NCBI GenBank assembly: GCA_903835145.1
Contig: CAILMA010000715.1
Coordinates: forward strand, 1 to 5,599
Reading direction: 5' to 3'
Length of the DNA stretch: 5,599 nt
Source: an uncultured Bacteroidota bacterium
GTDB lineage: Bacteria; Bacteroidota; Bacteroidia; Chitinophagales; Chitinophagaceae
The translations under genes were made by a program, and so were the position numbers. Positions 1 to 5,599 of this stretch are shown piece after piece (the first letter of the stretch is position 1; every line of letters begins with the position of its first letter). The notes beneath the pieces are model-generated. The model worked only from the letters and a program-made list of their open reading frames with translations, was not told the DNA's origin and did not search any database.

Positions 1-256
1 CCCGGTCTGAAATGTCAACTCCCGTGACTTCTGCGCCAAGTCTCGCCAGCGAAAGGCTGTCCATCCCAAAATGGCACTGTAGGTGCAATACTGTTTTGCC
101 TTTTATATCCTTCAGGTAGGGCAGCTCTATGTTTTTAAGGGACGACTTTCCGGCTATAAAACTTTCAATGTCGTAAAATTCTGATTTAAAATGGTAATCT
201 GTTCTTGCATTCCAACTTGCCTTGTTTATGGCCTTGTAATCTACTTCCGGAGTCAT
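1..256 (-). CDS. Class I SAM-dependent methyltransferase, N-terminal part (runs off the window)
   Basis: The first 85 codons are present and the 3' part lies beyond base 1. It would transfer a methyl group from S-adenosylmethionine in the cytoplasm; the acceptor cannot be judged because the substrate-binding half is missing. An N-terminal helical cap (residues 1-50, with the stretch SWNARTDYH) is followed by the first Rossmann strand and SAM-binding loop, VLHLQCHFGMDS at residues 56-67, and by VTGVDIS at 77-83, whose Asp81 sits near the end of strand 2. The loop reads HLQCHFG where typical members have DxGxGxG; I recall this variant from a subfamily of uncharacterised bacterial methyltransferases. 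The ATG at 256-254 is preceded by an A/T-rich stretch with no Shine-Dalgarno. It begins 52 bases after the DUF1348 gene on the same strand and may be cotranscribed with it. The methyltransferase class is secure; the specific function is unknown. Confidence 0.88.
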   Translation of the reverse strand, partial: MTPEVDYKAINKASWNARTDYHFKSEFYDIESFIAGKSSLKNIELPYLKDIKGKTVLHLQCHFGMDSLSLARLGAEVTGVDISDR

Positions 257-308
257 ATTTTATTTATGTTTCTTTTTTGTGGCTTGTTTTGTGCCGTTTT
301 TTCGGCTA

Positions 309-725
309 TCAAACAAACTTTTTGTCGTCACTATTAATGGGCAGGTCGTTGATACTGGCATACCGCTTATCCATCAGTCCGTTCTCATCGAATTCCCAGT
401 TCTCATTTCCATAGCTTCTGTACCATTGGCCGGAGGCATCATGCCATTCGTATTCAAACCGAACGGCAATTTTATTTTCACGAAATGCCCAAAGTTCCTT
501 TTTAAGCTTGTAGTCCAGCTCTTTTTCCCACTTGCGTTTCAGGAAAGCCTTTACCTCTTCGCGTCCGTTCAGGAATTCACTTCTGTTCCTCCATTCGGTA
601 TTTTCGGTGTAGGCAAGGCATATTTTTTCGGGGTCCTTTGTGTTCCAGGCGTTTTCAGCCATTTGCACTTTTTGAAGCGCGGTCTCCAGCGTAAATGGCG
701 GGAATGGTGGTCTTTTGTTTTCCAT
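309..725 (-). CDS. NTF2/SnoaL-like protein of the DUF1348 family, short C-terminus
   Basis: This 138-residue soluble protein has no signal peptide or membrane segment. It matches from memory the DUF1348 family, a branch of the NTF2-like cone-shaped fold with unproven biochemical function. Family hallmarks run almost the full length: RPPFPPFT at residues 5-12, [18 protein letters not shown] at 23-40, [13 protein letters not shown] at 45-57, [19 protein letters not shown] at 63-81, RFEYEWHD at 89-96, and [18 protein letters not shown] at 101-118, ending in ASINDLPI. Members usually run 150 residues or more and end in a conserved His-Trp-Pro-Leu-Gly-Arg-Arg-type tail; here the protein stops at KKFV with two adjacent stops, TGA TAG. 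The ATG at 725-723 lies directly before the conserved N-terminus. It is 82 bases downstream of the hydrolase and 52 bases upstream of the methyltransferase. Family assignment is firm; a catalytic or ligand-binding role is only inferred from the fold. Confidence 0.9.
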   Translation of the reverse strand: MENKRPPFPPFTLETALQKVQMAENAWNTKDPEKICLAYTENTEWRNRSEFLNGREEVKAFLKRKWEKELDYKLKKELWAFRENKIAVRFEYEWHDASGQWYRSYGNENWEFDENGLMDKRYASINDLPINSDDKKFV

Positions 726-778
726 TGTCGTCGATTTTCGATTTAAAGGTACGATACCTTGCTCGGCTTCTTAAATTT

Positions 779-810
779 CGTAATGTTAAAGGCTGTTATA
801 CGTAATATTA
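779..810 (-). repeat. Pair of 10-base direct repeats 22 bases apart before the DUF1348 gene
   Basis: On the coding strand, TAATATTACG (810-801, overlapping the hydrolase stop codon) recurs as TAACATTACG (788-779) with one mismatch. The repeat period is 22 bases, about two helical turns, so both copies would face the same side of the DNA. They lie 53 to 85 bases upstream of the DUF1348 start, where an operator could sit. A chance origin in an A/T-rich gap is quite possible, and no regulator gene is seen in the window. Confidence 0.35.
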
Positions 811-1755
811 ACGCCCCGTAGTTTTTCCTTTTTTATAGGTTACAGAACTATCTTTTGCGAGCAGTTGGTCTATCGAATTTCCCGCACCTTCTTGCTTTTT
901 AAGGTTACAATTAAGCCAGGGAATCAAGTAGCGGTTTATAATCCTGTGTTGTTCCTCCCTTGTTATCTCAGGTTTAGGTTTGCACGTTGCCTCTCCAAAT
1001 CCACAGGTGAAGCTCGTAGCGGCCATAAGGCAGTGGCTGCCGCCTTTTATAATGATGTATAATTTGCCGGGGGATGCAAGGTTTTCGTACATCGGGAGCT
1101 GGTTGCTTTGTTCAGGTGTTATGCAGTCATTGCTACCTGCGAAAATTAGCGCAGGTATATTGATTTTCGCAGCTGCTTTTATAGCCGAGGGGCGTGTCTC
1201 CGCAGGTGCAAAGGTCACCATGGCCTTTACATCTGTGTTTGCCGCTGCTGCCAGGAAGGCAGAACCGCCACCCATGCTGTGCCCCATGATGCAATTCATG
1301 GTGTCAATATGTTCATAGAAAATGGAGCTTTTGGTCTTCCCAAGTTGCTGCAGTTGCCTCAGCAAGAATACCATGTCGCTCCCCAGCTCTTCATGACTTG
1401 GAGAGAAGGAGGACTCTGTTGTTGGAAATACGATCACATAGCCTTCCGGCACTACTGCTTGCCAAATGTTCTCATAAGCATCCCAGCGCATCACAAATCC
1501 ATGTCCGAAACTGAGCACGGGTGCTTTACCAGACATATGGCGGCTAAAAGGTACAAGGTCTCCGCTGGAGTCAGCAGGGTAGTAGATTTCGGCAGTTATT
1601 TCTCTGTTCTTTCGTGTGCTGTCTATGAACGTGGTTTTCATATGGCCTATACCATAGGGCTGTGCCTGCACTTCACCACTTTTTAATATCATGTATAAGG
1701 CTACACAAATTACTATCACAGTAATTGAAATTGTGCCTGCTAACCGGAGTTTCAT
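808..1755 (-). CDS. Exported alpha/beta hydrolase, cutinase/PETase/chlorophyllase-like
   Basis: This 315-residue serine hydrolase probably acts on ester bonds outside the cytoplasm. Residues 5-24 form one hydrophobic segment after MKLR, a signal peptide (possible cleavage after VQA at residue 31) or an anchor. The catalytic domain follows: YYPA at 58-61, the oxyanion-hole loop FGHGF at 83-87, the nucleophile elbow GHSMGGG at 158-164 with Ser160, Asp210 in AGSNDC, and His241 in GGSHC. Spacing and order fit a complete Ser-Asp-His triad. Cysteines at 211, 242, 251 and 258 crowd the active-site side and could form disulfides, which supports export. A polar tail of about 30 residues follows the last helix (near Trp280) and may be disordered. 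The ATG at 1755-1753 is the natural start before the hydrophobic segment. The gene begins 38 bases after the TolC gene, suggesting shared transcription and perhaps work on the exported product. Chlorophyllase-like, PAF-acetylhydrolase-like and polyesterase relatives cannot be separated by eye. Confidence 0.9.
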   Translation of the reverse strand: MKLRLAGTISITVIVICVALYMILKSGEVQAQPYGIGHMKTTFIDSTRKNREITAEIYYPADSSGDLVPFSRHMSGKAPVLSFGHGFVMRWDAYENIWQAVVPEGYVIVFPTTESSFSPSHEELGSDMVFLLRQLQQLGKTKSSIFYEHIDTMNCIMGHSMGGGSAFLAAAANTDVKAMVTFAPAETRPSAIKAAAKINIPALIFAGSNDCITPEQSNQLPMYENLASPGKLYIIIKGGSHCLMAATSFTCGFGEATCKPKPEITREEQHRIINRYLIPWLNCNLKKQEGAGNSIDQLLAKDSSVTYKKGKTTGR

Positions 1756-1760
1756 ACTTA

Positions 1761-1768
1761 CAAAGTTA
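1761..1768 (-). promoter_or_regulatory. Possible Bacteroidota -7 box before the hydrolase gene
   Basis: TAACTTTG on the coding strand matches the Bacteroidota -7 consensus TAnnTTTG at every fixed base. It ends 5 bases before the hydrolase ATG, so a transcript from it would be leaderless or nearly so. No TTG-type -33 element stands at the usual distance of about 19 bases (the sequence there is near TGCA), so this is weak. Read-through from the exporter genes is the simpler way to express the hydrolase. Confidence 0.2.
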
Positions 1769-1793
1769 GCTTCCCTACCAATTTTCCTGCATT

Positions 1794-3221
1794 CTATTTC
1801 CAGAGTATCCCCAAATTTCCAGATGCCTTGAGGTAATCAAGCCAGTAAGCCCACATTTGCCGCTGAGCGGTGGTGTATTCCGATTCTATTGCCTGCAGTG
1901 CCGCTTCTTCGGTATTCAGGTTTGCGGCTGTCTCTACGCCTTCAGTTACCCGGTCTTGTATTATTCCAACGGTCTCTTTTTCCAGCGCAATGTTGTCTTC
2001 AAGGGTAGCCATTTGTGTGAGTACCTGCTGCATTTTAAGGTTCGCGGTTACCGCATCTTTGTAGTATTGCGATGTTTTATCGGTCCGTTGCTCATCGAGT
2101 TGGGCATTTTGCAGGTGCAGTTGCTGCATCTTGTTGTGTTTGTTCTCACCTATGAGCAGGGGTAGCTTCACATTAAGCCCTATGTAGCTTAGGCCATACC
2201 AAGTGTTGGGTTCCACCGCATTGAAATCGTTGGTATATTGGTTAGCCCCGAGAAAGCCTTTGAGGCTCACCGTCGGTATGTACTTTGTGCGTTCTGTCTT
2301 CACTTGTATATCCGCCAGCTGCGCCTGCAGCGCCAGTTGTTGCAGTTCGGGCACCCCGTTTTGGTCCCTTCCTCCCTTTTTTTTCAACGTCATATCCGTC
2401 AAAAAGGTAGTATCAATAACGAAGTCAACATTTTCCAACTTTGTTTCGCCGGTTAAAAATAAAAGGTAGACTTTATTTTGTACGAGTTGAGCTATCGCAT
2501 CCCCCAGCGATTGCAGTGTGTTATTGTGGTTTATGCGTGCTTTGTTAAGGTCCGATTTTAGCAACCGTTTCCCTTCGTATTTATCGAGTTGCAGCTTGTA
2601 GCTTGTCCATGTTCTTAGGGTGTCGGTAACAGCAGTTTTTATTTTATTTTCCTGCAGGGCTATATTTACATAGGCCTGAGCTGTGGTATATGCGAGGTCA
2701 TACTCGGTTTGTGCCTGGCCTGCGTCGGTTATTTTCTCCTGCAGCTCGGCTTCGTTCCTTTGTCGTCTTATCGATAGGTCCAGCAGTGGCTGGTTCACTG
2801 TTATCCCCGCTGCCTGACTCCACTTCGTCCCAAACTGCACACTCTTTGTAGCATCGATAGGGTAGGCGGGGTTAAACACGCCTATAGGTAATATTGATGT
2901 CTGTAAAATGGGGTTGTATTGATAAGTATAGTCTATGGAAACCTGTGGCCAATACTTCCTCATAAGCGCTTGTGTCTGTAGCTGTCTTATTTTCAGGTCT
3001 TCGCGTCCGGCTTGAATGGCCTTGCGGTTATCAAGTGCTTTTTTAATCGCATCGGGCAGCGTAACAACGGCCTGGGCCACGCAGGTTGCCGAAAGTAGCA
3101 TCCCCAAAATTGAAACAGCAAATACCGTGAGAACCGATACTATCCGATTGCGATTGTTCGTGCCCCGAACAGTTCTACACCGGGATGGGAAAAATTTATG
3201 TAAGGTCAAAAATATCTTCAT
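1794..3221 (-). CDS. TolC-family outer membrane efflux protein
   Basis: This is the outer membrane channel of the exporter, expected to be a trimer with a beta-barrel in the outer membrane and an alpha-helical tunnel in the periplasm that docks on the adaptor. The protein has 475 residues, normal for the family. The mature part opens with VTLPDAIKKALDNRK, the typical TolC first helix, followed by RKYWPQVSIDYTY (first barrel strands), then long Gln/Ala/Lys-rich helices. A second, structurally parallel half begins near PELQQLALQAQLADIQVKTE and has its own strand region SLKGFLGANQY. A hydrophobic segment at residues 27-46 and AQA at 49-51 give a type I signal site, after an unusually long basic n-region of about 26 residues. 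The ATG at 3221-3219 lies 16 bases after the permease stop; a GTG at 3266 would add 15 poor residues inside the permease gene and is less likely. An A8 run lies at codons 280-282. Confidence 0.93.
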   Translation of the reverse strand: MKIFLTLHKFFPSRCRTVRGTNNRNRIVSVLTVFAVSILGMLLSATCVAQAVVTLPDAIKKALDNRKAIQAGREDLKIRQLQTQALMRKYWPQVSIDYTYQYNPILQTSILPIGVFNPAYPIDATKSVQFGTKWSQAAGITVNQPLLDLSIRRQRNEAELQEKITDAGQAQTEYDLAYTTAQAYVNIALQENKIKTAVTDTLRTWTSYKLQLDKYEGKRLLKSDLNKARINHNNTLQSLGDAIAQLVQNKVYLLFLTGETKLENVDFVIDTTFLTDMTLKKKGGRDQNGVPELQQLALQAQLADIQVKTERTKYIPTVSLKGFLGANQYTNDFNAVEPNTWYGLSYIGLNVKLPLLIGENKHNKMQQLHLQNAQLDEQRTDKTSQYYKDAVTANLKMQQVLTQMATLEDNIALEKETVGIIQDRVTEGVETAANLNTEEAALQAIESEYTTAQRQMWAYWLDYLKASGNLGILWK

Positions 3222-3237
3222 TGTGCATTTTTTTATC

Positions 3238-4365
3238 TTATCTGAAAACGGCCGCCGGCTCAACACTTCTTATCCTGCGCAGCGCAAACGACGCCCCACC
3301 CAGTGAAATAACAGCTATGGTGAAAAACATTCCTGATATAATAAGTGGCGAAAAGCTAAAAATCAACCCCGATTTCGCTACGCCTGCGCGGAAACCCTCC
3401 AATAGTGACATGCCAATAGTGAAACCAACAATGGCGAATAACAATGCCTGTGTGAGTATAAGTCCACTGATGTAAGTATTACCTGCGCCTATGGCCTTCA
3501 GGGTTCCATAGTCCTTAAGCCGGTCGAGCGCGGAGGAATACATGGTGAGTCCGATAATGAAGAAGCCTGCAATGAGCGCAAAAATGATCAATGTGCCGGT
3601 GCTCAGGGCTATGCCGCTGGACCCGAGTATCTTTTTTACGGAGGAGTCGCCGAGGTCTTTAGACTTCCATGCACGCACCCCAAACAGCCTGCTGTTGATC
3701 TGTCGCACAACCGAATCTGCATTGGCGCCGGGTTTCAGTTTTACCAATATTGCACTTATGGTGTTAACTGATTGGTTGCTGTAGTAGCGTGCGCGCTCTA
3801 TTGTCGTGACACAGAAACTACTCCCAAAACCCCGGAACCCCTTCGTTTGAAGCGCGAAAAATGCCCGTTTGCCATTGATCTCAAAATCGGTGCCGAGGTT
3901 GATGTCATTGCCCAGATTTTTCTTTTCGAAATACTCGCCACTCACGGCTCCGTCCGTTTGCAGGGATATAGCCTTGCCTACCATTATCTTGCTGGTGTCG
4001 AGCACTGCGTTCAGCTGTGCCATATCTACGCCTATCAGTGTAATCGCTGCACTCGTACCGTCTTTGAAGTTGCAGGAGCCGCCAGCTATGAGTAATGGAA
4101 ATGCGGTCTCAACACCATCATACCCTTGCACGGCGCGCAGGTTTCTTATGTCTGATTTCCCCAGTTGGTTCACGTCTACGGTCTTACTATCTACAACCCA
4201 TATATCTGCTTGCACATTGGTGGCGAGGGCCTGCATAAGCCCGGTTAGGAACATAAAGACCCCCAATTGCTGACCAATAAGAAAAGTGCTTATCAGTATA
4301 CCAACAATTACGCCTATGCTTTTTGCTTTGTCAAACTTTATAAATTTCCAGGCTACTTTCAGCAT
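3238..4365 (-). CDS. ABC exporter permease, FtsX/MacB fold, DevC-like
   Basis: This inner membrane permease of 375 residues is the membrane subunit driven by the ATPase at 5342-5599. Topology fits the MacB/FtsX type VII fold: one N-terminal transmembrane segment (about residues 16-40, GVIVGILISTFLIGQQLGVF), a large periplasmic domain (about 45-250), then three segments near 256-279, 298-324 and 339-363. The cytoplasmic loop after the second segment carries LDRLKDYGTLKAIGAG at 280-295, and the protein ends in RSVEPAAVFR. Both stretches resemble the DevC family of cyanobacterial glycolipid exporters as I remember it. The ATG at 4365-4363 lies 4 bases after the adaptor stop, and its product begins MLKVAWKFIKFDKAKS, as expected for DevC-like N-termini. 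An in-frame GTG at 4404 would add 13 residues overlapping the adaptor gene and is rejected. The fold is sure, the DevC link likely. The gene symbol is left empty because the substrate is unknown. Confidence 0.92.
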   Translation of the reverse strand: MLKVAWKFIKFDKAKSIGVIVGILISTFLIGQQLGVFMFLTGLMQALATNVQADIWVVDSKTVDVNQLGKSDIRNLRAVQGYDGVETAFPLLIAGGSCNFKDGTSAAITLIGVDMAQLNAVLDTSKIMVGKAISLQTDGAVSGEYFEKKNLGNDINLGTDFEINGKRAFFALQTKGFRGFGSSFCVTTIERARYYSNQSVNTISAILVKLKPGANADSVVRQINSRLFGVRAWKSKDLGDSSVKKILGSSGIALSTGTLIIFALIAGFFIIGLTMYSSALDRLKDYGTLKAIGAGNTYISGLILTQALLFAIVGFTIGMSLLEGFRAGVAKSGLIFSFSPLIISGMFFTIAVISLGGASFALRRIRSVEPAAVFR

Positions 4366-4369
4366 ACAG

Positions 4370-5332
4370 TTATTTTTTAGCGTTACCTGAAACGTCGATG
4401 GCACATTCTATCCGCGCATTGAGCAATAATTTTTCCGGATGGTCAAGCAAAATCTTTACTTCTCGCACTCTTCTGTCTTCCTTTTCCCCTGCCTGATCTG
4501 TAAACAGTGATTTCTTCTTCAGGAAATTATAAGTGATATAAACCGTGCCCGTACTCAAAGTATCAAGCGCACCCAGGTTTCTAATATATGCGCGCTGACC
4601 TTCAGTTACTTTATCAGCATAGAGTTCGTCTATCTCGCAAACGGCTATGGTCCTGCCCTCCGGGCTTATTTGCGCAAAGGTTTGTTTGGTATCTATAGGG
4701 CTACCGACAAGGGTAGTTATTTCCAGTATTCTTCCTGCTACCGGAGCCTTTATTATTTTCTGATCACGTTCTACCATGGCTACACCGTTTGCTGCCTGCG
4801 TTTCCGCCAGTTTATTACGGGCTACCGTCACATTGGCCTTCAGCCTGTTTAAGTTCGATTGAAAGGCCTTTACATTTGTAGCTGCATCATCAACTGTCTG
4901 CTGGGTTTCGGCACCACGGGCCAGCAATCCTTCCAGTCTTTTCAGCTCTGCCGCAGCATTATTGTACTTTGCATCGTATTCTTCAACTGCAGCTTCCTCA
5001 ACTTTGATTTGCGCCGCTTGGGTAGCTACTTCATTAGTGAGTTGTCTTATTTTTGCGTCTTCAAGCTGGTGGTCAAGGGTTAGAATTGTTTCTCCGGCTT
5101 TTACGCTGTCATTTTCTTTTTTGTAAATTTTTTCCACAACTCCGTTTACTTCGGAAGAAAGCTGGATGATGTCATTTTCCGGCGTTACCTTACCTATCCC
5201 CACCACCTGGCTCACCGGGGTATTACTGGTAATCCCTTTAGCGTTTTCGTTTGCAGCATCGGTTTTGTTGCCCTTGCTGCCACACCCGGCTGTGAGAATT
5301 AATGCAGTTATTAAGCAGTAATATTTCTTCAT
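4370..5332 (-). CDS. HlyD/DevB-type membrane-fusion lipoprotein (periplasmic adaptor)
   Basis: This is the periplasmic adaptor linking the permease to the TolC channel. It has 320 residues. The N-terminus is a lipoprotein signal: MKKYY, a hydrophobic core, then LTAGC with the acylated cysteine at residue 17. The residues after it (GSKGNKT) lack an acidic surface-export signal of the Bacteroidota kind, so retention on the periplasmic side is inferred. Then come the first lipoyl half (about 45-90, SSEVNGVVEKIYKKENDSV then AGETILTLD), an alpha-helical hairpin coiled coil (about 90-187), the second lipoyl half (KAPVAGRILEITTLVG at 195-210), and a beta-barrel domain. EDRRVREVKILLD at 285-297 resembles the DevB signature region. 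Cyanobacterial DevB is, to my knowledge, anchored by a transmembrane helix, so the lipid anchor is a difference. The ATG at 5332-5330 is 9 bases after the ATPase stop, and the permease follows 4 bases later. Confidence 0.93.
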   Translation of the reverse strand: MKKYYCLITALILTAGCGSKGNKTDAANENAKGITSNTPVSQVVGIGKVTPENDIIQLSSEVNGVVEKIYKKENDSVKAGETILTLDHQLEDAKIRQLTNEVATQAAQIKVEEAAVEEYDAKYNNAAAELKRLEGLLARGAETQQTVDDAATNVKAFQSNLNRLKANVTVARNKLAETQAANGVAMVERDQKIIKAPVAGRILEITTLVGSPIDTKQTFAQISPEGRTIAVCEIDELYADKVTEGQRAYIRNLGALDTLSTGTVYITYNFLKKKSLFTDQAGEKEDRRVREVKILLDHPEKLLLNARIECAIDVSGNAKK

Positions 5333-5341
5333 ATAAATGGA

Positions 5342-5599
5342 TTAATGCGGTATTTCTTCTTCGTTCGGCTCGTCGCTTATGGCGCCGTCAGTTACATATA
5401 TTATCCTGTCAGCAAATTGTCTCAGCCTCGTGTCATGTGTCACGACTGCCACAGCCTTTCCCTGCGCTGCCAGTTGTTTGAGCTCATCCATCACCACACC
5501 CACGCTCTTTATATCAAGCGAGGCCGTTGGCTCATCGCAAAGCATCATTTCTGGGTCGGTTACGAGGGCCCTGGCTATAGCCACCCGCTGCTGCTGCCC
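5342..5599 (-). CDS. ABC transporter ATP-binding protein, C-terminal part (5' end outside the window)
   Basis: The last 85 codons of the exporter's cytoplasmic ATPase are present; the frame is open to the window edge, so the start lies beyond base 5599. The fragment begins inside the ABC signature (GQQQRVAIARAL, the end of an LSGGQ-type motif), followed by Walker B and D-loop MMLCDEPTASLD, with the catalytic Glu, and the switch His in VVTHD. The C-terminus, RLRQFADRIIYVTDGAISDE, is typical of the MacB/LolD/DevA ATPase group. Walker A and the Q-loop are off the window. It probably dimerises and powers the FtsX-fold permease encoded two genes downstream. The apparent start at GTG 5584 is internal to the signature motif and is not a real start. 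The ABC ATPase call is certain; the DevA-like subgroup is inferred mainly from the neighbours. Confidence 0.95.
   Translation of the reverse strand, partial: GQQQRVAIARALVTDPEMMLCDEPTASLDIKSVGVVMDELKQLAAQGKAVAVVTHDTRLRQFADRIIYVTDGAISDEPNEEEIPH

Noticed and set aside
293..306. Possible hairpin GCCG-T6-CGGC between the DUF1348 and methyltransferase genes
   Set aside because: The stem is only 4 base pairs, and no U-run follows it on the coding strand, so it does not support a terminator.
744..751. TACCTTTA on the coding strand as a -7 box 18 bases before the DUF1348 start
   Set aside because: It misses the last consensus base (TAnnTTTG) and has no TTG at the expected -33 distance.
1857..2469. 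Open frames on the plus strand opposite the TolC gene
   Set aside because: They are antisense shadows with no recognisable domain, and the minus strand encodes a clear full-length TolC protein here.
3222..3266. GTG start giving a 490-residue TolC protein overlapping the permease gene
   Set aside because: The added 15 residues lie partly in permease coding sequence and push the signal core even further from the N-terminus; the ATG at 3221 sits neatly 16 bases after the permease stop.
4366..4404. GTG start giving a 388-residue permease overlapping the adaptor gene
   Set aside because: The ATG at 4365 lies 4 bases after the adaptor stop and gives the expected short cytoplasmic N-terminus before the first membrane segment.
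5342..5584. Complete small 80-residue protein starting at GTG 5584
   Set aside because: The frame stays open to the window edge and the residues before the GTG continue the ABC signature (GQQQR), so this is the end of a longer ATPase.

Overview
The window looks like a piece of a Bacteroidota chromosome. None of the six start codons visible here has a Shine-Dalgarno sequence in front of it; the upstream bases are A/T-rich, as is usual in that phylum. The protein sequences, including a lipoprotein adaptor and a self-contained exporter with its own TolC, also fit. The order is not certain; Chitinophagales or Sphingobacteriales is a guess from general style. All genes lie on the minus strand, so transcription runs from base 5599 towards base 1.

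Right two-thirds (5599 to 1794): a four-gene exporter cassette in the order ATPase (cut by the window edge), membrane-fusion lipoprotein, FtsX/MacB-fold permease, TolC-type outer membrane channel. Gaps are 9, 4 and 16 bases once the better start codons are chosen, so this is almost certainly one operon. The permease and adaptor resemble the DevC and DevB components of the DevBCA exporter of cyanobacteria more than they resemble LolCDE or a plain MacAB. In cyanobacteria DevBCA works with a TolC protein to export envelope glycolipids. The substrate here is unknown.

Middle (1755 to 808): an exported or membrane-anchored alpha/beta hydrolase with an intact Ser-Asp-His triad. It starts 38 bases after the TolC gene and is probably the fifth gene of the same unit. 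Cysteines directly follow the catalytic Asp and His, which suggests an active-site disulfide as in PETase-like enzymes.

Left end (725 to 1): a small NTF2/SnoaL-like protein of the DUF1348 family lacking the usual family C-terminal tail, then the first 85 codons of a class I SAM-dependent methyltransferase that runs off the window. These two are spaced more loosely (82 and 52 bases) and look like cytoplasmic housekeeping or accessory enzymes, possibly a separate unit.

No RNA gene, mobile element, CRISPR array or convincing rho-independent terminator was seen, and no intergenic gap exceeds 100 bases. The most interesting content is the DevBCA-TolC-like exporter paired with a secreted esterase-like hydrolase. 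I do not see a clearly unprecedented system.
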